Of a DNA stretch of 64,000 bases, positions 1 through 10,671 are shown in pieces. The first letter of the stretch is position 1. Each line of letters opens with the position of its first letter. Location: contig OX345636.1 of NCBI GenBank assembly GCA_947044365.1, positions 30,571,966 to 30,635,965 of the forward strand, written 5' to 3'. The notes beneath the pieces are model-generated. The model was not told the origin of the DNA. It made no database searches and worked only from the letters and a program-made list of their open reading frames with translations. The position numbers and the translations under genes are program-made. This stretch comes from Petrosia ficiformis. Lineage: Eukaryota > Porifera > Demospongiae > Haplosclerida > Petrosiidae.

Positions 1-107
1 CTTATAAAATATGAGAGTTATAGTGTTGAATAGCTATATAGATATTAAGCGCTCCGCCCACACAAAATTTATTAATTAAATTGGGGTTATTAAAGAAAAC
101 GCTTATT

Positions 108-584
108 TCAATTATAGTTGGTAAAGGGATATATACTGCTCTGTGATGACATCTGCTGATGAACATAGTTGTCCATATCTGGTGTATATTTGCGTTGTTC
201 AATGAGTTTTGGTATTTGTATTTCTTTTATAACTAACTGTAAGACAGTTTTTAGAGATTCTTCTACTGCATAGATAAAATAGTAAAAGTCGTTGAAGCAG
301 CGTGTGAGGCCACCACGATTGATGTAATTAAACCATGCAGAAGTTGCAAATTTTTCTTCATCATGAGCTTCTTTGTCTTCCACAAAGTTGTGAAGTGTTT
401 GTAACATTTCTTCTTTGTGTATGTATCTACCTTTTTCTATTTTTTTGTCCAGTGATCTAATGAGATAGTCTGCCACATACCACAACGCACTCTCTTCATC
501 GTATGTTAGATGGCTTGGTGTGACATTGGTAATACAAGGTGAAGATAGCTTACTATTAGCATTTATCCAATGATTTTTAAACAT
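108..584 (-). pseudogene. C-terminal accessory block of P1 transposase
   Basis: A 158-residue open frame contains LTYDEESALWYVADYL and INRGGLTRC. These align by eye with LEMTKIEENALRYVAGYVC and VDRGGLWHV in the intact P-like gene (exon 32202-33145) and with the plus-strand copy at 23434-24329. In the intact element this block is spliced in frame to the catalytic part, so here it is most likely the last exon of the decayed P1 gene. The conserved pattern A-x-R-Y-x-A-G-Y is altered (LWYVADYL), which fits decay. The function of the block is not known to me. Similar (Y)(V/I)AGYV motifs occur near the C termini of hAT and THAP9-like transposases. Confidence 0.6.
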
Positions 585-1676
585 GCTCTAAGTTAGATCA
601 AATGAGAGAATTTTGATGTCCAGAGATTAAATAGTTCAGTGAAATATTGGTCATAACCGCATCTTTGTTAGATGACTCACCGCACCATGTGAGTAATTTC
701 TTAGCTGTTTGTAGTGCGTTTGAGGCTTCCTTGGTTGGAAGCTGAAAGCTAATATCTGTAAGTACATGTTTGACAGGATCTAAAATGTGTATATTAAAGG
801 TAATGACTAAATTAATACAAGAAATTCACCTTCTATAGTTGAAATCTCATGAGTTGTGCTGGGGTGTATGTTATATGTACTTTGTATTTGTTTTGACTTT
901 TTACATCGTAGACGTTTTGGCAGTAACTGTGGTGTAACTGGAATTACTTTTGAAGATTTTGATCCACGGGTGTTCCCTTTTGATGTGTCTATTTGGATTG
1001 AATTGATGACTCTGAGTGCTTGATTGTTTTTTTAGGAATTGTGAAATATTAGGATTCTCGTTGGTAGCACCTCTTTGCCTTTGTCTCCCAAAGAACTTCT
1101 CTAGTGAGTCTTGGCATATTCTCTCACTGAGGAATGAATTCACTCCAGGGATATTAAACAGGTATTTTGTGAGATCGATAGCTGAAATGAAAGTAGAACA
1201 CTTTTAATATAATGAATTACAATTATAAAAATTAATTATTTATACTGTGAAGTTTTTGTCCCTTCGAGCTTCATTGTACTTACCAGTCATTTTAATTCCT
1301 AATTTTGTTTCATCACTGAGCAACAATTTTTTTTTCTGTTTTCCTTTTATGTCTTTTCTATCTTTTACCTGCTTTTCCCAGTCATCTAGCCGTGGTAAGA
1401 ATACACCTTGAAGCCACTAATATAAGTGGTAAAGCATTCAGTGCTATAAGTTCATTTTCTTATAATTATTATATTAAAAGTCACCTGCACTCTGAAATCA
1501 TTTGCCCAATGATGGGGTCTCTTAAAATCCTTCAGTAACTTGTAACATTCATGAGACCAAAGAATTTAGCAAATTTACTGCTGTTGCAGCTGCTTCATTT
1601 GAAAAGAATACTCTCAAAGCATTTGCTACACTGTAACTGAGAACCTACAGTAATAGATGTAATAATGCAAGTTATA

Positions 1677-4620
1677 TTATTGCGTTTGGCTTTCTTCGTT
1701 TCTACTTCTTTTAGCAAAAATATCATTTTCCCAGTATTCTAAGTTTGCTTTGCTGTATGATCTTTTTTCTCTTTCGTGTGATACGAGCTTTTGTAATGTA
1801 GCCTCTGCTAGTAGAATCTCTTTCGGGGCGTTTAGGTGATTGCTAGAGAAATAGTTTCTTCTTGCATTATCATTGTTTTTTTCCACTCCTAAAGGGTTAA
1901 ATGTGACAATAAACCAGAATACTGAGATAATTGAAATAGACCTTGTCCAGAGAATCTTCTGATTCCTCCATATAACTCCATTTGATGCGGTATATGATAA
2001 GCCATTATATGCATATATGGTGTAAGTAACATTTGATTTTGAGTGCCCGTCCATTTTTAAATTTGTGAATTCTTTAATCCACCTTAAAGTCTTTTGAAAA
2101 AAAGACGACAGCCATTTCACATGTATAGTCATAATTTGTAATAATAATTTACCTTTTGTTGTAGGTTTTGTATGTCGCCACTTGTTGGTTCATTTTTTAT
2201 TATGGTTATATAAATTATACGCAAATCCTAGTGTGATGAAGTTTATGTAGTGTTAACTATGGACAAAACTTACCACAATTTTCTAATGTTTTCTCCATTC
2301 TCTCCAGGTATTATTTGAAGAATGGAAGGTGGGAGTTTTGTAAGCAGTTTCTTTCTGTCACTGCCGCGAAGAGATGTCCACTCATAACCATCACTCTTTT
2401 CTTTAGGTGTCCAGATTATACATGTTAGGTGAGTTACATTGAGGGCATTTATAATGTGCATGTTTTCTGTTCACCATCTTACTTGAAATGTAATTCCACA
2501 GCCTCTAATTTTTTCAGAAAGAAAATTGATACATCTAATGCTCTTCTTGGTGATATCCTTCTGATCCTCTGCTGCTGCACCAAACACTAAATTTCTGATT
2601 AATACATCCGTTATTCTGAGCATTAAGTGTAACTCATCCACAATTATCTACCGTGTAATATGCATATAATTATGCTTATGGTATTTACGTGTTATTTGTG
2701 TTTTACTAAAGTATGATTCTACCTTCTTTACTTCAATGTTTATCATTGGCTCGTGTATTACTCCAAAGTTTTGTTTCTTGTCTACACACTTGCATATGGA
2801 GTCCAGTGTTCTTCCTTTCTCTCTTTGATAGACTACTGGATTTATATCTGTATTGTACCTGTTTGATGTAGCATACAACTTTAATGGTACGTTTATAGTT
2901 ATTTTAACATTCTTTAACCTTTCATCTTTCTTGATAATACAGTAAATACAAGAATAGTTAGAATGGGCTGCATTGAATCCCATTATTAGCAGTAGGAACT
3001 GGAGAAAATAATTATAATATAATATTATGTTAATGATTAAGCATACTTTGTAATCTCCACCTAAAAAGAAATTAAGTTCAATAGTTTCTCCATTTACTTC
3101 AACAAATCCTCCTGCTATCAAGTTGTTGATCTCTTGAAGTACAACTCCAAAACCATTTTTGATGATTTCATATTGTTCTGCTCCTTGTATCACAGCAAAG
3201 GTATGATTGCCTAGTGTTGATAATGAATACGTGACTGTTTGTATCAAAAGAACCACAAGTGCATTGTTTATCTACCCACTTAACATAATAACATTTGGTT
3301 ACACTTATAAGAGGAACCAGTTATTTACCTGCGCCTGAGAGGGACTTGGCATCAAGAGATGGAAAGAAAGGAGAATATAGGAAGTAGATCTATGAAATGG
3401 AGCACCATCACCACTTAGCTTTATCTCTACAGGTGAGTTTATGGTATTTCCTGTCTCAATCTGTATATATATAATGTGCATGTACATTACATGATATAAA
3501 TTTGTGTATTTTAAAATTAAATTTATACCTGTGCTGCTAGTGCTTCCTCTATACAGTGGCGCAAGTCTCGATAGCATCCAAAATATGGACTGGGTAGTCT
3601 ATTTATAGAAACAGAATTGGATATTCTTTCCCTAGTTTTTTTAATTATGTATGATCTAGGTAAAAATGGGTTCATCATAGACAACTCATGGTAGACACTC
3701 CAAATTTGTCCAGTAGGTATAATATAGGTAAGGCTTGGTTATGTGCACTTTGGATGGATGAAGAGGGTTTTTCTGTAATATCTGTATCAAAATCTACCTT
3801 GATAATCTCTTTTGATGACCTTGCTTGTATTGAGAGAGAAAGTAAGTCGACATTAAATGTATCTGCAAACCATAATGCATTTTTCGATGCCTCTTTAAGT
3901 CGAATAATTTTCCTCCTTCTTTGTCTCTCTCCTACTTCGTCAATACCTTTTCTTTTGTTTATGTGGTCTTTAGAAACAGCATACAATTTTTCTATTAATT
4001 CCTGTATAATCACCTCTTCATTCTCATATTTCAATCTAGAAAACAGGTAACATGTTATTTTATACAGCAGCAGTATAAGAATTATTTCATAATTATGATT
4101 ATTAGTGAATATTATTCTGCCATTATATTTACATGTATTATTATCTTGCTGATAAGGATGCTTTAACTGATATAGTACACATTCCCATGACAACCACATG
4201 TTACAGTAAAGAAAAACAGGTTTAAAAAGTGGTTGTCGAGATAACGTATACTATATTATTATTATTATTATTTATAAATTTTTATTTATTGTTACATGGT
4301 TGGTGAATCAGTTAAACACCGCATGCAGTGTTATTATGATAATTGCATAGGTTTCGTACTTGTCTGTTGATTATGTATTTACCTAAATTCCTTTCATTTT
4401 ATCGAGTCACTTGTCCTTCCAATTCATCTATTTTATCAATTAAGTTTTTTATCTCCATTTTCGTATTTACTATCTCATTTTTCATGACATCGATCAAAAA
4501 TTTCTTTTTTAGTTGTTGTTCTTTGTTTTTCCCGCTTAATCTTCTTAATAACGAATTAAATTTTCCTGCCTTTTTACTTAGAGCTACTTCTAGTCTATTT
4601 GTTGAAGGTTGAAGGTTTTA
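1677..4620 (-). pseudogene. Gene of an unnamed invertebrate family, inside an intron of P1
   Basis: Minus-strand blocks in order: a coiled coil (about 4615-4343); a block with KDHINKRKG and SLSIQARSSKE (about 4040-3675); KLSGDGAPFHRSTSYILLSF (about 3420-3340); NHTFAVIQGAEQYEIIKNGF then FFLGGDYK (3256-3050); LLIMGFNAAHSNYSCIYC (about 3000-2930); IVDELHLMLRITDVL (about 2645); and GVEKNNDNARRNYF with KRSYSK (about 1900-1720). I recall the markers SGDGAPF, FLGGDYK, CIxC, VDELHLMLRI and GVEKNND as a recurrent set in uncharacterised cnidarian and sponge proteins, but I know no name or function. The four-residue CIYC spacing and the acidic VDEL motif could bind metal; this is inference. Several blocks need frame changes or unclear splices, so the copy may be broken. 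It sits where the intact P gene has a short intron (between DLAAQ and VLSES), so it probably arrived by insertion. Confidence 0.55.
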
Positions 4621-6657
4621 TTTGTAGACCCTTTGGACTCAGATTCTTATTGAGGACTGTGATGTTTAATGAAAAGTAGTGTTTATCATTAATTATTTCT
4701 AGTTTAGATTGTCACCTGAGCAGCAAGATCAACCCGCATTTTAGAAAAACCTGTTAGATGAACATGTTCATACTTCAACTTGGGAACTGATGTTAAGCCT
4801 GTTGAAGTGGTTGCAATTTCATACAACTTTTTATGAATGTCCATGAAATAGATTTTCCATTATACTGTGAGTTAAATGATATAATAATTATAATAATCAC
4901 CAAAAATTTGAAATCTAATTTACGACCTGGATTAGCCAAACAGTTTCTTTTAGTTTTTATTAGGTGAGGTAGGTCAGGAACATTTCGCTTGTTAAAACTA
5001 AGGGGGTTGCTAGTGTAGTAGTTGATGTTACATGTATGATCACAAGGGCTATTTCCCACTAGTTTGAAGAACTTCCTGTTGACTGAATTCCCATCGAGGG
5101 TAATGCATGACTTCAAACCCACACCTTTCTAGTCTCATAATAGCTTCGTAAAATAGTGGTACTAACTGATCTCCAGTTAAACTTGATGATGGGAATGATG
5201 CATATGGAAATGTAAGATTGATAAACAATCCTCTAACCATTATTTTTGTGGCTAAGGTGTTTTCTGTTGTTGTATCTTCTAGGTATGACTTTTCCAGATT
5301 TAAAAGATGTTCATTGATGTCCCCCATGTCACAAAATCCTGTTAGTTCACCTGTGTGTTTGATGTATACCAAGTCCTCTTTAATGTGCATTTCATCTCCC
5401 AGGAGGCACATTTGTTTTTGAAATGGAGATAGTGAACTAACACAAGAGTCATTTATCAATTGTAGATCAAGATCATTTGAAAAGCCACTTCTGCTTTCAT
5501 AGAAATGTGTGTAGTCTTGTAAAGTGCGTTGAGATGGTAAATGCACACAGTTTGACGATCTTAGCAGTTCATATACGCTAGATGATTTGTGTTTTAGGTA
5601 AATACACCATTTAATTAATGATGATGCCATCTCATTAAATTTTTAGGAGTCTTAATGGCCTTGTATTGTGTTTTCCAAAATAAATATTGGAAACCGTCAG
5701 TTGGATAGTTGTCCATCACAATCTGATTATGTTCTTCCAGCTAAATCATTATGTGTATTTACATGTATATCTTAGTGAACACCTCTCTCTTCAGAATCTT
5801 TTAATAATTTAGTTTCCAGGTTTTTTATATAGATGTTTGCTTCAGTTAAGTCCAATCTCAATTTTTTTATTGTAGATATTTTTTGTCTGTCTGACATGAA
5901 ACGATAGTTTGTGAACTTAGAAGTGTTAGATATGTCATTTTTGGTGGATTCCTTTGTTTGGTATGCAAATAGGCATCTTCTATATTGATGACAGTGAAAA
6001 CATCTTTATTTGAAATCAATGGACAGTTGATGTGTCGTACTGTTTTACTGGGGTAAGTTTCCAAGTGTAGCAACAGTTTTTCCTACAAGAAAATATACAT
6101 GTACATTAATATATTACAGCTGTAATCTATTAGTTTTAGTGTGCCGTGTTGTAATCATTTAGAGACATATAATTTGGTTGTATAACTTTGTTAACATATC
6201 AGTGAGCTTCCCCTTTCTTTCTTCAGCTATTTGTATGAACTGATTATCATTATTTCCTGGACATAGGTTGCAGTTTTGAATTGTGATGATATGCAAGAAA
6301 TTTTCTGCATTTGGAATTGTCGTTGTAGTAGTTGGTAAGTTAACTGTGCGACCTAGTACAATAACTTTATACTGGAGTGTTTCTGAAATGGTTAGTGAAG
6401 AAACAACTGTTGGAATCTGTTGACTGTCATGATAGATTAAGCAGGCAGTTATTTCATTGAACCAATGTCCACCCAAAAGGCAGTGAGTGCGACTGAATGC
6501 TTTTCTTCAATAGGATTATTGGTTGAATGGGTAGGGATACAATCATCTTAGCATATACCCGATGAAGTGCAAGGGACACTTGAAATTTAAGACAAAATTG
6601 CTTAATATTACATTTGTAAGAATACTTATGATGATAGAATGAGTGTTGTCTTCCCAT

Positions 6658-7379
6658 CTAAATCAAAATGAAGTGATTTAAAACAAAGTTGGTATATTGT
6701 CTGTCGACCAAACAGATATTTGTCTGTACTAGCACAATAGCTTATCTGGCTTAGATTGTATTATTAAAATAAATAACTATCATCTTATGCTATTATTCAT
6801 CTCCTCATCCACCTTCCACCACCCCCCCCCCCCTTCCAATGGCCAATGATAATTCACCATTTAAACTACATTTTGTGAGTGGAAATATTTCAAAGTGTGC
6901 TGGGTGTGGAAATATGTATGCAAAGCCACCAATTCCACCATATGATCTATGTGTGCAACATAGAGAATGGTGATCATTTATGTTAAATGAAACAACATAA
7001 AACAAGTTCTCACCAGCATATTATCATGTGAATGCCTTGTGCATTGTCCAGAATTGGCTTGGTTTTACACCTGCCAGCTTGTATTTCCCAACTTCCAAAC
7101 TGCTTGGCATTCACAAGCAATATCTTTTACATTATGGATTTATGAGGATCAAACATTTTGTGGGAGTTTTTTCTTCAAATATTAATAATAATTGCATGTC
7201 AAATAAAATGTACCAATCCAGTCCATAATTGCATTTCACTGATTCCAGTCCAGTTATTGTATACTACCGTTATTGTTTGTACTGTGAATTCAAAACAAGG
7301 CACGTCTCATAAACAATAGCCCTATTAACACTGATCATGAGTGTGGCAATAATCTTCATAATATATGACTGGTTGACTC
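6658..7379. other. No gene seen; short C-rich run
   Basis: Between the start of P1 and the 3' flank of the DIRS-like element I see no convincing coding segment. A homopolymer of C lies near 6820-6833. Short open frames here show no family motif. Confidence 0.5.
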
Positions 7380-7705
7380 CCGAAAAACTTACCTAACTGC
7401 CGAGGTAGGTAAGTGAGATGGTAAATAGTGTAAGGCTGTTGAGCTAACCACACCTCCTCCTTAATAGGTCAACCTGGTTGTACCCTAATCACTCCCTGGG
7501 TGGAGCGAGTAAAAGAAGGGCAGAGCCCCAGACAGCTCATTCCAAGAGGGGAGCTCTACCCAATAAAATAGTGTATGTGTATGTGTGTATGTATATTATG
7601 ATTATGTATGATGTTTGTTAAGTATAATTAAGGTAGTAATATGTAATTGAGTGCAATTACCGAGTTAAATCAGTTACACATGTGGTTTACCACTGGCCTG
7701 TGTGA

Positions 7706-8428
7706 TTACTGGGTTATATATCTATACGTTCCAGATATTAGAGATGCTGATATGGGTATTAATTGCTCCCTTGGTGTCCTAATATATCTCAGATAGGCTG
7801 TAGACTCCCAGCGGCCTAACATTTTTATAGTAGACTCTGGGATACCAACTGCTGCAGCAGTAGTAGCTGCTCCTATTCTAAAGCTATGTCCTGAATATCT
7901 ACTGACTTCTATACCTTTGTGCCTGAGAGCTAGTCTCACTTGCCTCACTAACTGGTTTTTTGTCAATGGAGAGCCATCTTCATGGATAAAAAGTGGCCCC
8001 TGACCTTGTTGGCGTCTTGCTAGGAATGATAGGATTGCTGATACTGGAAAGATTGGGTGATATGTTCTACCCACAAACAAGGTCATTCCATTGCCAAATG
8101 GGTCTGTTTTACTTTTTTTGAGAAACACTCGTAGAAAAGACGGAGATTCTCTGTGAACCACTCGTAGAAAAGACGGAGATTCTCTGTTATCCACTGTAAT
8201 GTCTTCCGGTTTCAGTATAGATAAAATGTCTTGTCCTGTTGAGGCAGTGAATTCCCCTGCCCTTAGGAATGCAAAGAAACCAAGACAGCATGCTGCCCAG
8301 AGCATGCAATGCTCAAAGGAATCACCTTGTTGGGACCAAGCCTCTCTGAGGTAAGGTAGGATTGTGGGAGTAATTGGCAGCCTCCCTCGTGGTTCTGCAG
8401 GTCCTTCACACCTATGGACTCCCTTCAA
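7706..8428 (-). CDS. Tyrosine recombinase of the DIRS-like element
   Basis: A 240-residue frame with the catalytic layout of DIRS tyrosine recombinases: an Arg in FAFLRAGEFT (about residue 57), the H-x-x-R box in GHSFRIGAATTAA (about residues 180-192), GRW after it, and the Tyr nucleophile in AYLRYIRTP. In this family it integrates a circular cDNA by strand exchange without making a target duplication. The frame is open and the catalytic residues are present, unlike the RT upstream. A 33-bp tandem duplication (starting near 8126 and 8159) repeats an 11-residue segment (HRESPSFLRV) in frame; the normal family has one copy as far as I know. Its start ATG overlaps the end of the RT frame, so translation probably followed RT. 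Confidence 0.85.
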   Translation of the reverse strand: MKGVHRCEGPAEPRGRLPITPTILPYLREAWSQQGDSFEHCMLWAACCLGFFAFLRAGEFTASTGQDILSILKPEDITVDNRESPSFLRVVHRESPSFLRVFLKKSKTDPFGNGMTLFVGRTYHPIFPVSAILSFLARRQQGQGPLFIHEDGSPLTKNQLVRQVRLALRHKGIEVSRYSGHSFRIGAATTAAAVGIPESTIKMLGRWESTAYLRYIRTPREQLIPISASLISGTYRYITQ

Positions 8429-10390
8429 AACGTATTGTAGCCGTGGGAACCTGTTTTCTGTGAAGGGGTCAGGCTGGCCCTGGGAGATATAGAGATGTCT
8501 GAGTGCTGATAAGTAGGCACGGATGGATTGGTAACGCAGCCCTTCCTCGGCAAGGTATGATACAAAGAGACAGAGTGGAGTGTTGTCTCTGATGCCGGGA
8601 ACGGGGTAATGTTATAGGTCCAACAGGAATCGTCTTTTAGCTGATGTGTAGGTTCTGTCTGTTGATTTTGCAATACCGCATGTATAGAACTTTTGAACAG
8701 TTGCCTCCAAAGAGGTGATGTCCATTCTGTTGGATGCTCCCAGAGTAGCTTGACTATTGCTTGAGAAACGAATGATGGTTCTGGTAGTGCCTGTGGGATA
8801 AGCGAAAAGAATATGTACAATTGGTTACGTGACAGTGCGTCTGCTGCCCCATTCTTTTTGCCAGCAATGTGTTTAGAGACAAAAGTGAACTGGTGCATGG
8901 CAGCAAAGAAGAACAGGCAGCACGATAGATGTACCAACTGTTTGTCTTTCGCTGCCCTAGTGTTTAAGACTGATACTACGCTTTCATTGTCACTCAAAAA
9001 CAGCACCTGTTTACCTTTCCATAGGTGACCCCACACTGCTGCACTTATTACTATTGGTATCATTTCTTTAATTGCTATGTTTTTATTGGCATTAGCTGCT
9101 GGCCAGGGTAACTGAAACCATTGGTTATCAGATGATACTGCACCACAACCCCATGAGCCTGATGCGTCTGAGGTAGAAGTAAAGGAGGGATGTTGTGATG
9201 GCATAAATGATACTCCGTTCCATTCCTCAATGAACAGAGACCACCAGGCAATATCAGATCTGCACTGAGAATTTAGCCGAACCCAGTGATCTGGTTGCCT
9301 AGGAATTTTTTGTGGCTTCGATGAGAAACCTGAGAAATGTTCTGTCTGGTTTCACTACTGTTGCTGCATGAGATAGATGGCCAATGATTGATTGCAATTC
9401 CCGCTTAGAGGCTGCCTTCTTTCTCATCCAATGATCTATGAGACTCTGGAGTCTCTGTAATTTGTGAGCTGGGAGCCGAAGTTCAAATTTTATGGTATCA
9501 ATCTCGATTCCCTTAAAAATGATTGATGTGCTGGGGCCTTCCACTTTGTCTTCTGCAATGGGGAAGCCCAGGTCTCTACACGTGGATTGTGCCGTAGTTA
9601 AATCTGAGCTGCACTTGGGATGATTTGGTGGGCCAAAAAATAGGAAGTCGTCTAGATAGTGGAGCAAGTGCTGAATACCCTTGCAGTGCATTGCCCATGT
9701 TAGCCCATCAGCCACTGCTGAGAATATCTTTGGGGCTGATCTCAGGCCAAAGGGGAGGGGCATGTATCCACCATGACTTTGTTTTCCCATACCATCCCTA
9801 GTAACCGCTGGTCCTCTAGGTGCACTGGGACCATACGATATGTACTTTTGAGATCCAATTTAGCTAGTAGTGTACCCCGTCCTATGTTTCTGATTTTTTC
9901 AACTGCCTGGTCGATTGAGGCATATTCTATGGAGCACAATCTGGCTGGGATACTGTCATTAACACTGTGTCCTTCTGGGAAGGATAGATCTATAATAAGA
10001 CGCCACTTTCCTGGCTGGTGTGGTTTTGGTATGATGCCCATTGGGCTGCAGTGCACTCCTAGGACTTGCTCGGGTTGGAATGGGCCATTAAACCTACCCA
10101 GCTGGCACACCAGCTACAGATAGTCTGATACTGTCTGTGGATTGTCCTGTACCGACACGTGGTTTTTATTGGACTGACGTTGGGTCAAAACCGACATGGA
10201 AGCCGGTTGTGAGACCCTTGGTAATGTAGTGGCTAAATGATTTATCGGGGTGGGATTCCAAAAACGTTAGCCATGCTGACATTGGTGGTATTGGGCCTGC
10301 CCTTTGGGGTGGATGAGGCAGATAATTGGGTCCTGCATTGTTGTGATCTAGACTCATGAGATCAGAGGTGTACTTGTATTGGTTGTCCAT
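8425..10390 (-). pseudogene. Reverse transcriptase-RNase H of the DIRS-like element
   Basis: Three minus-strand frames belong together: 10390-9742, 9790-9299 and 9204-8425. They show the RT start (HPDKSFSHYITKGLTTGFH), fingers (GKWRLIIDLSFPEG, KLDLKSTYRMVPV), LPFGLRSAPKIFSAVADGL, the catalytic YLDDFLFFG (about 9660) and the RNase H (SDASGSWGCGAV, FLSDNESVVSVLNTR, AADALSRNQ). The enzyme would copy element RNA into cDNA and degrade the template. A frameshift near 9770 separates VMVDTC from LPFGLRS; the C-rich run there is the likely slip site. A second break lies between ATKNS and the expected PDHWVRLN near 9295. The catalytic Asp pair is intact, but the chain cannot be made whole. Confidence 0.85.
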
Positions 10391-10671
10391 AATGTTGCAT
10401 GACTCCAGTGAAACTGTGAGATGGCCAGTTATGTAAGGATGTTACACTATTACTGTTGCTTTGCAGGTGGGTATACTGACTGATCCCATATGGGCCACCC
10501 TTACATCGTGCTGTTGTCATAGTTTCACAAGTGGGTGTAACACTACAATATGTGTTTGTGTAGCATAGTGAACTCTTATTTTTATTTATTTATTTATTTG
10601 TTTTCATTTTATTTTAATATGGTAGGAATAATGAGTGTTGACTGACATGATAATGTAACTGAGTAAATTGC

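Larger units (their letters stand above)
108..6657 (-). pseudogene. Decayed P-type transposase gene (copy P1)
   Basis: Read right to left on the minus strand, the blocks match the order of the intact P-like gene at 28990-33145. The N-terminal block (6657-6159) contains SLPFGW, then a switched frame with WFNEI and NLCPGN. A linker block (6073-5867) follows. The RNase H-like core (5630-4793) shows LPSQRTLQDYTH and GDEMHIKEDLVY. The SFSKM-like block (FSKMRVDLAAQ) is near 4720. The C-terminal catalytic block (about 1400-901) shows ERICQDSLEKFFGRQRQRG. The accessory C-terminal block is 584-108. By family knowledge it would cut and paste a P-like element in the nucleus. Blocks change frame and some lack clean splice sites, so I call it a pseudogene. 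A foreign gene occupies the intron between the DLAAQ and VLS blocks. No THAP domain is visible. No terminal repeats were found, and the left end runs close to the window edge. Confidence 0.75.
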
